Shown here: positions 12,047 through 22,660 of the stretch, in pieces
Layout: the number at the start of each line of letters is the position of its first letter
Numbering within the stretch: position 1 is the first letter of the stretch
Origin: Ephydatia muelleri
Lineage: Eukaryota > Porifera > Demospongiae > Spongillida > Spongillidae
Direction: 5' to 3'
DNA length: 64,000 bases
Assembly: GCA_013339895.1 (NCBI GenBank)
Contig: JABACO010000004.1
Coordinates: forward strand, 2,244,379-2,308,378
Position numbers and translations under genes: made by a program
The notes under the pieces: generated by a model
What the model saw: only the letters and a program-made list of their open reading frames with translations
Databases searched by the model: none
Told to the model about the DNA's origin: nothing

Positions 12047-15000
12047 CACGCACACATTGCATCACATGCAAGTCTCATATACAAAACACAATGGCCCATT
12101 CTCTTACAGAGGTGGGTTTGGCCTTCTCTTTTGCCTCATCCTTTGCTCCCTTCTTCTCCACCTCTTCGCGAGAGAACAGATCTTCTACGGACGTGGGTTC
12201 AATCCTCACTGCAATGTCTACTGCATTGTGTGCACACTTGTGCCACACTGTGCTGGGGGAGGAGGCCTGTTGCTTGGAGACCTTGGTCCAGTTGACCTTC
12301 TTCATTGGCTTCTGGGGTTTGTGTTTACGAGCTACTTCATATATCGTGACCCCTCTGTTACCCCCATGGGGGGCTGGAGTAAACCCTGGGGGCAGAGGGA
12401 AACCCCCTGGAGGGGGAGGAGGAGGGGGAGGGAAACCCCCTGGACAGGGAGGAGGAGGGGGAGGGAAACCCCCTGGAGGGGGAGGAGGACCCCCAGAAAT
12501 GGGAGGTGGAGGAGGGGGAGGAGGACCCCCAGAAACGGGAGGAGGAGGAGGGGGAGGAGGACCCCCAGAAACGGGAGGTGGAGGAGGAGGGGGAGGAGGA
12601 CCCCCAGAAATGGGGGGTGGAGGAGGAGGGGGAAGAGGACCCCCAGAAACGGGAGGTAGAGGAGGAGGGGGAGGAGGACCCCCAGAAATGGGGGGAGGAG
12701 GAGGGGGACCCCCAGAAACGGGAGGTGGAGGAGGAGGGGGAGGAAGACCCCCAGAAACAGGAGGTGGAGGAGGAGGACCCCCAGAAATGGGAGGAGGAGG
12801 AGGAGGAGGAGGGACTCCAGAAAAGGGAGGTGGAGGAGGAGGGGGAGGAGGAGGGACTCCAGAAATGGGAGGAGGAGGAGGAGGGGGAGGAGGGACTCCA
12901 GAAAAGGAAGGTGGTGGGGGAGGAGGTGGGACAGAAGAGGGAGGAAGTCCATCAGTCTCATTTGATGATGTTGTGGTGTGGGATTTGGCATCTGCGGGTT
13001 TCAATTTGCGAGTCTGTTCATCTCTCAAAGCTGTCTTGAGTTTCTCAATGCCCCCTCCTATGGCTTTATCCTTCTGTTCCTCTGGGCTGTTCATGAGCAC
13101 AGCTAGCTGCACAAACTCCTCCAAGATGCTCCAGATGACCTCCCCTCTGACTGAGTCTCTCTCTATCAGGAGAAGGTTTTGGAGTATGTGAAGAAACTGG
13201 ACTTCATTCACTGTGCCAAATATCTGCAGGAAGGGAGGAGGGAGGAGGGAGGGGGAGGGAGGAGGGAGGGGGAGGGAGGAGGGAGGGAGGGAGGAGGGAG
13301 GGGGAGGGAGGAGGGAGGGGGAGGGAGGAGGGAGGGGGAGGGAGGAGGGAGGGGGAGGGAGGAGGGAGGCAGGGAGGAGGGAGGCAGGGAGGAGGGAGGC
13401 AGGGAGGAGGGAGGCAGGGAGGAGGGAGGAGGGAGGAGGGAGGAGGGAGGAGGGAGGAGGAGGAGGGAGGAGGGAGGAGGGAGGAGGGAGGAGGGAGGAG
13501 GGAGGCAGGGAGGAGGGAGGAGGGAGGCAGGGAGGAGGGAGGAGGGAGGCAGGGAGGAGGGAGGGGGGAGGGAGGCAGGGAGGAGGGAGGGGGAGGGAGG
13601 CAGGGAGGAGGGAGGGGGGAGGGAGGAGGGAGGAGGGAGGAGGGAGGAGGGAGGCAGGGAGGAGGGAGGCAGGGAGGAGGGAGGAGGGAGGCAGGGAGGA
13701 GGGAGGCAGGGAGGAGGGATGCAGGGAGGAGGGAGGAGGGAGGAGGGAGGCAGGGAGGAGGGAGGAGGGAGGAGGGAGGAGGGAGGGAGGAGGGATGCAG
13801 GGAGGAGGGATGCAGGGAGGAGGAGGGAGGAGGCAGGGAGGAGGCAGGGAGGAGGGAGGAGGGAGGCAGGGAGGAGGGAGGAGGGAGGCAGGGAGGAGGG
13901 AGGAGGGAGGCAGGGAGGAGGGAGGCAGGGAGGAGGGAGGAGGGAGGCAGGGAGGAGGGAGGAGGGAGGCAGGGAGGAGGGAGGAGGGAGGAGGGAGGCA
14001 GGGAGGAGGGAGGAGGGAGGCAGGGAGGAGGGAGGAGGGAGGCAGGGAGGAGGGAGGAGGGAGGCAGGGAGGAGGGAGGCAGGGAGGAGGGAGGCAGGAG
14101 GAAGTGAATACATTTAATATCATGTTAGCATTGCAAAGGGAATGGAGATGGGCCCATTCACTTCTTCCATCCAATTATACAACACTAACTGAGTACAAGA
14201 AATAAGGTGCTGTAACTCTGATACAATGTGTACTGAAAAGTTAACTTCTGGCTCAGTATTTGGATCAAGTAGACCTATGCATTACATGTCGCAAAATAGC
14301 CCGCGACCTCCATAATCTCCTGGAAAATAAGTGACATCAAGTTATTAAATATAGTGACATGTATTTATTACTGTTATTGCTCTGTTTGTTCAAAGACTGT
14401 CGATTAGTGGCATAAGTTAATTGCATGTCATGGCGTGGGTACACCACAGGACGATAAGCCTCATACCCGATTGAGAGCCTGCCACATAACGCGTCAGCCA
14501 TAAGGTGACGCTGGATTAACAAGAATTTTTGCATTCCTTTAACGATTGAAAAGTCAATTTGCATTGCATACTGCCAACCTTAGGTTGGCAGTACAAATGA
14601 CAACTTTCGACATGACGGGCAGAAACATTAGTTTAAGTACAGGTGTGGTACACCAAGTTTAATGCTGAGAAATGCTCGTGACCAGTCTATGGCATAGTAT
14701 TATAAAGCTATCTATGGGTACTAGGTACGGTCCATGTCCATTGCTAAGGCCAAGATGTAAGCACAGTCTTGTTCAGGCTTTTTGTGCTTGTTCTGCTATC
14801 CATAAGCTAGTATACACATTGAAACTGTACCCGTACCCACATTAACCGTGACTTTAATTTAGAATAAGCTCCTGCGTTTTTAACGAGGGTGCGCTCTTAA
14901 TGAGGGCAAAAATGAATACCGAAATGATGCATAACAGTGTAGTGAATAGTTGGTTCTTGAGAAGAAGTTACAGGTGTAGTAACTAACCAAGCATGTCACA

Positions 15001-15857
15001 TTGTACTTATAATGGTTACAAGTGCAGCAAGCATTTGCATGCATCATGAAAGCTTTTGTGATCAACACATTATTTACTTACACTGTGCATGTAAAATCTA
15101 ACTACAGTGGCGTGGCATAAGTCCTACCAGCCAAGTTCAGCATCACAATGCATGTACCGGTAGCATCACAATGCATGTACCGGTAGCATCACAATGCATG
15201 TACCGGTAGCATCACAATGCATGTACCGGTAGCATCACAATGCATGTACCGGTAGCATCACAATGCATGTACCGGTAGCATCACAATGCATGTACCGGTA
15301 GCATCACAATGCATGTACAGGTAGCATCACAATGCATGTACCGGTAGCATCACAATGCATGTACCGGTAGCATCACAATGCATGTACCGGTAGCATCACA
15401 ATGCAGACGTAGCATCACAATGCATGTACAGGTAGCATCACAATGCATGTACCGGTAGCATCACAATGCATGTACAGGTAGCATCACAATGCATGTACAG
15501 GTAGCATCACAATGCATGTACCGGTAGCATCACAATGCATGTACCATCACAATGCATGTACCGGTAGCATCACAATGCATGTACCAGTAGCATCCCAGTG
15601 CATGTACCGGTAGCATCACAATGCATGTACAGGTAGCATCACAATGCATGTACCGGTATAATACTCTAGAAGTGATTGATCATAACAGAACTAGCGCTGG
15701 CTCAAGCCTCGACTCGAGTCCGAGTTGTGAATTTCAGCATATGAGTATGGCATGCGTGCATGTGAGTAGGAAGAGGGCTTCAACGCTGTTGATAGATTTG
15801 CTTCCCAGGGGGAAAGAATACAGAAGAATTTATATGTTGATGTAAATGTTCTGGGAG

Positions 15858-15912
<55 letters not shown>

Positions 15913-17791
15913 CTTGCATGCCCTACCGTCAATACTACTCTGGCTACGCCACTGATAACTGTGTATATGCATGCATACATGAACTTACATGCATGGCGTC
16001 CAAATAGTTAATGGGGGAACCTGCACATGTTTCTACAGATGCATTCAATGGGTGATCCTAACCAATCCTACGCTTGGGACCAGTGCACAATAGCATAGCA
16101 GGGCAAAAATACCATACCCCTAAAATCCGTTACTACTCGGTCAAATCATCCCTAAAGCGATAACAGCGCTGTGCCATCAGCATCTTACATTTATCTACAA
16201 ACTTCTCCGATTTCTATCCCCAGCTGAGTATGGATATGCACACTGTGACTAACTTGTGTTGCAGAAAGGCCAGTGAATGAAGTCATGTTCTCTAAATGAA
16301 CCAAAAACACAATCTCAGTGAGCCATAGGAGTAGCACCTGATATGAATCAGATGCTCCAAGTGCTGTCACAAATGTGCACATGCATCATCAAAAATCTGA
16401 AAAGTTTGTAGAACATGACATGCTTGGTAAAATGCTGCTGGTACTGTTTTTATTGGGCTATTACCCCTTCACTCAATGTGTACTCGGGCCACGTCATATG
16501 CACATGCCTCTGGGTATGAAGGCGTGTGGCTCATGTGCTGATGCAGTACAATCATGGCAGCTTTCAATGTGATGGGCAGAAACATTAAGGCATGCAGAGT
16601 TTAAGTACAGGTGTGGTACACCAAGTTTAATGCTGAGAAATGCTAATGACCAGTCTATGGCATAGTATTATAAAGCTATCTATGGGTACTAGGTACGGTC
16701 CATGTCCATTGCGATGTAAGCACAGTCTGCCCTCATTAAAAGCGCACCCGTTTTCCCTCGTTAAAAACGCAGGAGCTTATTCTAAATTAAAGTCACGGTT
16801 AATGTGGGTAGGTTAATGTGGGTACGGGTACAGTTTCAATGTGTATACTAGCGTATGGAAGCACAAAGCCTGAACAAATTTGTTGTATATACTGTGTACA
16901 TAATTGATTTTATTCATTTGCCGCCTCATAATGGGGGCAGCCTGTCATTCAATTAATGATCCTCACAGTGGCACAATAGCATAGCAGGGCTGCTTACCTT
17001 ATCTTATCAAATCATCCCAAAAGGAATCAACAGCTCAATAAAAACTGCCCACCAGCATCAAACATGGCACTTTCTACAAACTACTCAGATTTCTATCCCC
17101 AGCTGAGGATGGATGTGCGCATTGTGACTAACTTGTGTTGCAGAAAAGACAGTGACTGAAGTCACGTTCTCTAAATGAACCACAAACGCAATCTCAGTGA
17201 GCCATAGGAGTAGCACCGGCTATGAATCAGATGCTTCAAGTGCTGTCACAAATGTGCACATGCATCATCAAAAATCTGAAAAGTTTGTAGAACATGACAT
17301 GCTTGGTAAAATGCTGCTGATACTGTATTTATTGATTGCATGGGCTGTTATCCCTTCACTCAATGTGTACTCAGGTCATGTCATATGCACATGCCTCTGT
17401 GTATGAAGGCATGTGGCTCATGTACTGATGCATCACAATCATGGCACTTCTGTTGTCTCACACTAACAGGCTTGCAGAGTGTTACAGCTGAGTTAAATAT
17501 GCAAGTGGCCTTTCTGCTGTCGGCTGAGCCTGTTGTTCCTGCACACTGGAGTGCAGTACCATGCAGGAAGTTTGTTTAAAGTAAGGCACATGCAGCAATA
17601 ACTTATGGGGGAGGATAAAAATGCAACAGGTATTGTTTACAAAATGGCTATGCAAATTGTTGAGCCTACTATAGTTAGTACACTTTATGCCATTCATCTG
17701 GTTGCATGGCTATAGATGGAGGAGAGGTGTGGCTCATGGGTGCAGTTGATTTATTAATGTGGGGGCTTAGCTTATGTCAAATAGCTAGTCT

Positions 17792-17825
<34 letters not shown>

Positions 17826-19183
17826 ATAGGTGCATTTGTTTTGTCATCATTATTATTGTCTTTGAAGGAGACTATAATACAGCTTGCCTTGTCTAGTACA
17901 GCTCTGAACATGTCCTCGTGGCTGTTGATGTCCACCATGCCTGGCATCTCTATGTGAGCCGTGTCCTCCAGCTGTGCCGCTTCGAACACCTCTATCTGCG
18001 TTGCCAGGGCATCGCCAGATTTTTCTCTATAGGGTGATGGAGAAGGAGGCGATCCGATGTTAATTGGGAATTAAAATATCGGTCTATAATACAGGAAAAA
18101 AACATTCATTGCGTGATTGAACATCTGTTCAATCGCACAATGATTTTACAAAATCCTTTATAAAATCAAAGCTTGATTCGACCCATTTTTTTCCCCTGTG
18201 TTAAATGTGCACGTATACAAGTATTAAAAAGAAAGTATTTTAAAAAGAAGCCTACCTCGTCGAAACTAATACATCCGAAAGTCCAAGAGCTGAAGTAGTA
18301 TTGGATTTTCGGATGGAAGGGAGGAAAAAGAGAGAAATAAAAAAGGGGGGTGGGGAATGGCTGGGAGAGACCATGCAATAACAAGCTAACCAACAAATTC
18401 ATTCCGCAGGTGGCATCGCTGCTTCAGGTCTTCGCAGCCTTGTAGCACGCAGTTGACGAAGGCAAGGACACAAGCCGAGTATTCGTCCGTCTCGGAGGAG
18501 CGCAGCTCGTGCATTGGAAGGCTGAAGCGATAGCGGAGGCCTTTCGTTCTCTTAACGTGATAACGAGTTGAATCACATCAAGCGGGCAACATATAGAGCA
18601 TATCCCACCTTGTAATTTTCAAGCGCCTCCAAAACTAGACTCCATCCTTCCGGAGAGTAAACGCACAACGCGCTAAACAGCTCGAAGATCTGCGTTTTCA
18701 GGAGGCCGTTGTTGGTATCCAGTACTGTTCGTACGTTATGAGGGTCAGAATTAAAACCACGTTTCATCACCAGCTTAACTTGCCTTGTGCTAGCTTTTGA
18801 ACAAAGTTCTGTGCCTGTGACTCTATGATGAACGTAAGACCAATCTCGTTGTTCATCACCGCCTTCACGCAGCCAACACACTCCAGCTGCTTCAGTGCGT
18901 CCGATATGCTCGAAAACCCTTTGCGGCCGAGGCTTTCCAACGCATCGAAAAGGGCCGACAGACCGCCCAAAGACAAAAACTGCTCCAGCCATTTTCCGTC
19001 GACCGATTTAAGCCGGTGTTTGAGTCCTGTGAAGTTGAGGGCTCGCGAAATTACAGCAATGCACAGTTCAGGGTCAGCTTCTTCCAGTGTTGATTGGTAT
19101 ACATCTTGACGGGTCGGTTGCTTCACCAAGGCCTTCCGTGATACTTTACTCCAAGTCGACCGCGAATGCACGTCGATTTCCAT
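8234..19183 (-). CDS. INF2: INF2-like inverted formin, 15 exons, complete
   Basis: Actin nucleator/elongator of the INF2 group. Exons (high to low): 19183-18784, 18724-18609, 18550-18391, 18289-18256, 18026-17888, 13223-12108, 11825-11764, 11680-11578, 11437-11352, 11271-11171, 11097-11042, 10977-10799, 10719-10599, 10387-10223, 10099-8234. All phases agree, giving about 1567 residues (human INF2 is ~1250). Residues 1-375 form the GBD/FH3 armadillo domain ([19 protein letters not shown] matches INF2 closely). FH1 proline runs span ~377-575. FH2 begins at [11 protein letters not shown] and includes [23 protein letters not shown]2-like [12 protein letters not shown] lies near residue 984. The ~580-residue tail beyond it is low-complexity and contains 9-residue repeats. 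Several donors are GC (18783, 17887, 11577). Identification as an INF2-type formin is very secure; the exact exon edges are inference. Confidence 0.93.
8877..9243 (-). repeat. 27-bp coding minisatellite in the formin tail
   Basis: About 14 head-to-tail copies of a 27-bp unit encode VTADKVEPT in the formin reading frame. Differences are mostly synonymous third-position changes (GCC/GCT, GTA/GTG) plus a few EP to ES or EL changes. This indicates recent expansion while the frame was kept. Confidence 0.95.
10108..10180. repeat. (CA)n in formin intron
   Basis: CA/CATA tract whose sense-strand (TG)n reaches to within about ten bases of the 3' splice site of the last formin exon. Confidence 0.85.
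11838..12060. repeat. (CA)n microsatellite in formin intron
   Basis: About 95 bp of pure CA followed by interrupted CA/CACATG. On the formin sense strand this is a (TG)n tract that runs into the acceptor of the exon at 11825. Confidence 0.9.
12360..12925 (-). repeat. FH1-coding purine-rich minisatellite
   Basis: About 15 degenerate units of 30-39 bp encode blocks of six to nine prolines ending in SGG or SGV (formin sense strand). On the plus strand the region is almost purely GGA/GGG. It supplies the profilin-binding proline tracts of the formin; unit length and number are probably polymorphic. Confidence 0.9.
13229..14102. repeat. ~870-bp GGGAGGA/GGCAGGGA minisatellite (polypurine)
   Basis: Plus strand consists almost only of GGGAGGAGGGAGG and GGCAGGGAGGAGG modules. 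It fills the end of the large formin intron, so the pre-mRNA carries ~870 nt of CCTCCCTC-type pyrimidine directly before the acceptor TTTCCTGCAG at 13224. Long open frames in it (Arg/Glu/Gly on plus, Pro/Ser/Leu on minus) are artefacts of composition. Confidence 0.95.
14580..14905. repeat. Dispersed repeat, part direct and part inverted copy of 16,556-16,880
   Basis: 14,596-14,735 matches 16,566-16,711 in the same orientation (GGTGTGGTACACCAAGTTTA is shared). 14,811-14,905 matches 16,727-16,860 as reverse complement (AGCTCCTGCGTTTTTAACGA is shared in opposite sense). One side of the element was inverted relative to the other copy. It lies within the formin intron. Confidence 0.8.
15140..15656. 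repeat. 23-bp minisatellite, ~22 copies
   Basis: Unit GTAGCATCACAATGCATGTACC plus one base, repeated head to tail. It contains the palindromes ATGCAT and TACCGGTA. A few copies are shortened or carry ACAGG in place of ACCGG. It lies in the large formin intron. Confidence 0.95.
15859..15909. repeat. Poly-C run, ~50 nt
   Basis: About 50 consecutive C, followed by TCCCTTGCATGCCCTACC and the phrase GGCTACGCCACTG, which resembles ends of non-autonomous DNA transposons. Confidence 0.95.
16079..16565. repeat. ~490-bp direct repeat, copy 1
   Basis: Matches 16,966-17,445 in the same orientation with scattered substitutions. Shared landmarks are CACAATAGCATAGCAGGGC and GAACATGACATGCTTGGTAA. Open frames seen in both copies are short and differ, so coding is unlikely. 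Formin intron. Confidence 0.85.
16556..16880. repeat. Dispersed repeat, partner of 14,580-14,905
   Basis: Left half is a direct match and right half an inverted match to the 14.6-14.9 kb repeat. It sits between the two copies of the ~490-bp direct repeat. Confidence 0.8.
16966..17445. repeat. ~490-bp direct repeat, copy 2
   Basis: Second copy of the block at 16,079-16,565, about 890 bp downstream, with substitutions and small indels. Confidence 0.85.
17797..17825. repeat. Poly-C run, ~29 nt
   Basis: Uninterrupted C run in the formin intron, about 60 bp past the donor of exon 5. Confidence 0.95.
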
Positions 19184-19682
19184 CTATTAAAGTCATTCGA
19201 GCTTACATAGAATGTCTGAAAGTATTAATCGCAACACTCCTACTCACTCGCACAATTATTAACTAACTAATTTAGCGACAATAACGAGCATTGCGGATTG
19301 GATTGGCATGTCTGGTGCCTCTATCACCTATTCTGCTTCACCAACCGCACATTATATACACGAGCACAGCAAAGGAATAGGGGGGCGCCTTCTTACTCAG
19401 GCGCCGGCTCAATATTTAAATAGCACAAGAAGGCAGCACACACCTTTCTCGGCGGACGCCCCGTTGAATATAAACCCTGACTTGTGTAGGGTCTTTGACG
19501 AGGCACTTTGGGAGTGCAATTAAATTATGCATTCCCGGTTAATTTTCAACGCTGTAATTAATATCCGTATTTTACTGCATACTGTTACCGTATACTCTTG
19601 CACATGTGTGCTGACGAAGAAGAGCGCAGGCCCGTCTTCGGCAACCGCCACTTAGACGATCCTTCGTCTGTGTTCGAGCACA
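19184..19682. promoter_or_regulatory. Divergent promoter between formin and METTL2
   Basis: The formin start codon (19183, minus) and the METTL2 start codon (19683, plus) face away from each other across 499 bp with no other gene. This should contain both 5' UTRs and a shared or paired promoter. I see no convincing TATA box at a fixed distance; transcription starts are unknown. Confidence 0.55.
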
Positions 19683-19863
19683 ATGCTTGGTAAGCTGCCG
19701 GTACGTAACTTTTATCAAAGCGACGAGGTCTTTGAGTGCTTTCCATTTTGCCGCAGGGATAATGTGCAGTGGGATGAAGAACAGCAGATGCTTGCAGAGC
19801 AGAAAGTAAAGGACAACTCGTCGGCACCGCTGTCCAATGAACAAGCAGGTGTGTTTTTGTGGA

Positions 19864-19897
<34 letters not shown>

Positions 19898-21459
19898 GGC
19901 CCGTGTATGTTGTGTGTGCATGTATGTGTGCATGTATGTGTGCGTGTGTGTGTGTGCATGTATGTGTGCGTGTGCATATACATGTGTATGTGACGATGTA
20001 ATGAGAACCAAGCATTTAAACCATCTTTAGAAGTCTACGAGAAAGAAGCGGGCGTGCGCTGGACAGAATTCTATCGCCAGCATCAGAATAAGTGAGAAGG
20101 GGTGTGGCCGAACCAAAGTTACCACTACCACAAACAACGACAAACAACATATACTCTGTTTGGGACAACGTAGGTTCTTCAAGGACCGCCATTGGTTGTT
20201 CACAGAGTTTCCTGAGCTGATGCAACCAGTAAACTCAGAGTTTCCAGAGGGAACACAGGCACACCAGTTGGAACGGGAGAAGTTTGTTATATTTGAGGTA
20301 TGATATTTTTTACTCCCTCTAAATATAGTGTACTCCAATAAATGCACATCCACACACACACACACCTCATGCACACACACAGGTTGGGTGTGGAGTGGGC
20401 AATACAGTATTCCCTATACTGCAAACAAACAGGTATGTCTATTTGTGGCATGTGAACTCACGACCTAGCTGCTATGTCTTCTGCCCTCCTCTTCACTGTG
20501 CCTCCTCCCCACCCCTCCACCTTCCCCATTTATACCTCCTCACCCTTCCTACCCTCCTTGTCCTCTTCCCCATCCCTTTCCTTCTCAGGAGTCCAAATCT
20601 TTTCATCTACTGTTGTGATTTTGCAGACAGTGCAGTTCAACTGGTTAAGGTAACCCTTCGGTGAATTCCACCATAGCTGTCATTGCCATGGTGATGGCAT
20701 TAGGAAATTTAATATGGTGCGACGTGTGCCAAGTACGGCGCCGAAGGCGCCCTCGTTCATGGCCGAAACATTGGTGAAAAATTTTAGTGCTAGACGGGTG
20801 GTTTTTGACACCGGATTCGGATTCCGGGTGCAAATTGACCTGGTCCCTCGCGCCTTTGGCGCGGCCCTAAACCCAAAACCCTAAACCCCAAAAATATATC
20901 CTAACAGCGTCAATGCCGCGTCTTATGCTGCAACCTCATTGGACAGGAGCACGAACTGTACGATGCCAAGAGGTGCCACGCCTTCCAGTGTGACATCACT
21001 GACTCCTCCCACCAGCTTCCTGTCCCACCAGGCTCGGTGGATGTTATCATCCTGATCTTCGTTCTGTCGGCTTTGCATCCGTCAAAGTGAGCCTGAGTTC
21101 TCTTAGACATCCAAGGTGTATGTGTGCGTGTCTGTGTGTGTGTTTGTGTGTCTGTGTGTGCGTGTCTGTGTGTGATTGTGTGTGTTTGTGTGTCTGTGTG
21201 TGTGTGTGTGTTTGTGTGTGTGTGTCTGTGTGTGTGTGTGTGTGTGTGTGATCCTTCACTTCCATTTGGGATTGGTGTGTTTTTTCTCCCACCCATCCCT
21301 CTCCCTCGCCTCCCCTCTCCCACCTGCCTCTGCTCAAGGATGCAGGATGCTATGGACAGATTGGTTGGCTGCCTGAAGCCTGGAGGTCTGCTGCTGTTCA
21401 GAGACTATGGGAGATATGATATGGCGCAGTTGAGATTCAAGAAAGGTTGTGTGTGTGTG

Positions 21460-21498
<39 letters not shown>

Positions 21499-22529
21499 AT
21501 GCATGTGGTGATGTGTGTTATTGTGTGCTACTTTTACTCCATCATAAGGTCAGTGTCTGTCAGACAATTTCTACGTTCGAGGTGATGGCACACGTGTGTA
21601 CTTCTTTTCTGAAGGTATAATGTATTGACGTTACTGGAGCGGGCGTTCATGTGATGTATTGACGTTACTGGAGCATGGGCGTTCATGTGATGTATTGACG
21701 TTACTGGAGCATGGGCGTTCATGTGATGTATTGACGTTACTGGAGCATGGGCGTTCATGTGATGTATTGACGTTACTGGAGCATGGGTGTTCATGTGATG
21801 TATTGGCGTTACTGGAGCATGGGTGTTTGTGTGCTTGAGGATTACCATTCCATTTACTACACTGCCAGTTTTCTGTGTGTCTGGATCGTGATTCTGCCAT
21901 GAGGGACTTATTTTATTTACTGACCTTGTTCTGGATACCATTGGATACCATTGGAAATTATGTTCATCTCACGGCTGAATCACCTCCTTTAGATAGTGGG
22001 TCTGATTTTAGACGCTTGCAAAACTGGGCTGTGTTTAGTGATATATCCTTATTAAAGAGGATGCACTTCTGTAGATGTGGGATGGTGATGTCTGATAGGG
22101 TGGAATCACTACCCATCAAGTACAGGGTAGCGGAAAAGGCGGTGGGAGGAGCAATGGGAGGGGCCTGTTATTAATTCATCACTAGAGGAGGGGCTGGAAT
22201 TTTGATGGCACATTCCGAAAATGGACGTGGTAGATTCTATGTAGCATTGTAGAGATCGAGAACATATAATTACTGTAGTTATGCTATTTCACAGAGTCAC
22301 CACAATTTTTTTTAAACGTTTAATTTGTTCAATGCCTATTTCATACACCTTTCTTCTCTTTTTTTTCTTTCTATGTGTAGAAGATGTCTCCAACATGCTG
22401 ACTCGTGCTGGCCTTACGAAGGAGCAGCTGTACGTGGACCGCCGCCTCCAAGTCAACAGGGGTCGGCAGCTCAGAATGTACAGGGTTTGGATCCAAGCCA
22501 AATTTAGAAAACCTCGAGCATGTTCGTAG
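19683..22529 (+). CDS. METTL2: METTL2-like tRNA 3-methylcytidine methyltransferase, 9 exons
   Basis: SAM-dependent methyltransferase that makes m3C32 in the anticodon loop of Thr/Arg tRNAs in animals and yeast (METTL2/Trm140 family). Exons: 19683-19848, 20031-20091, 20174-20297, 20383-20432, 20589-20649, 20947-21086, 21339-21445, 21549-21614, 22381-22529. Phases agree and give 307 residues; human METTL2A is ~378, the difference being a shorter linker before the catalytic domain. Family signatures: [18 protein letters not shown] motif [18 protein letters not shown] (split by an intron), [38 protein letters not shown], and the C-terminal [13 protein letters not shown]. Closest to METTL2 rather than METTL6 or METTL8 by these stretches. 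Introns carry (TG)n and minisatellite repeats. Nothing suggests inactivation. Confidence 0.92.
19867..19990. repeat. (TG)n in METTL2 intron 1
   Basis: TG tract beginning 18 bp after the donor of METTL2 exon 1, continuing as CATG/TGTG mixtures. Confidence 0.9.
20861..20897. repeat. Short telomere-like CCCTAAACCC stretch
   Basis: Reads GGCCCTAAACCCAAAACCC then TAAACCCC. It is only two to three imperfect units inside METTL2 intron 5, next to GC-rich palindromes GGCGCCGAAGGCGCC and GCGCCTTTGGCGC. Confidence 0.6.
21115..21250. repeat. (TG)n in METTL2 intron 6
   Basis: TG tract interrupted by TCTG and TTTG units between METTL2 exons 6 and 7. Confidence 0.9.
21446..21497. repeat. (TG)n starting at a splice donor
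   Basis: The TG tract begins at the donor itself (GAAAG, then GTTGTGTGTG) of METTL2 exon 7. Confidence 0.9.
21632..21830. repeat. 36-bp minisatellite, ~5.5 copies
   Basis: Unit GTGATGTATTGACGTTACTG then GAGCATGGGCGTTCAT, repeated in METTL2 intron 8. The first unit lacks three bases; later ones change GGGCGT to GGGTGT. Confidence 0.92.
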
Positions 22530-22610
22530 TGGCAGCGACCTGAATTGATTTACTTGTGCGTCTTTTGTCCTTCAACAATAGTAACGATTGTCCCAGTCTT
22601 AATCGCTTTG

Positions 22611-22626
22611 TGACGTCACGCACGTG
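22611..22626 (+). promoter_or_regulatory. CRE/ATF site plus E-box before glycyl-tRNA synthetase
   Basis: A full palindromic CRE (TGACGTCA) at 22,611-22,618 is followed by an E-box (CACGTG) at 22,621-22,626, 35 bp before the first start codon of the synthetase. The whole intergenic gap to METTL2 is 131 bp, so these sites lie in the only available promoter. Known animal tRNA-synthetase genes respond to ATF/CREB-type and Myc/MITF-type factors; regulation here is inference. Confidence 0.6.
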
Positions 22627-22660
22627 CATATTCTTGTAAAGGGCTCCCCGCGGTCGGTAG

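Noticed and set aside
11719-13191. 490-codon plus-strand His/Thr- and Gly-rich frame
   Set aside because: It is the antisense of a CA repeat and the formin FH1 region.
13179-14205. Plus-strand Arg/Glu/Gly-rich frames over 300 codons
   Set aside because: They follow from a GGGAGGA minisatellite that has no stop codons in any frame; the region is a formin intron.
20861-20897. Interstitial telomere array
   Set aside because: Only two or three imperfect CCCTAAACCC units, too few to call a telomeric array.
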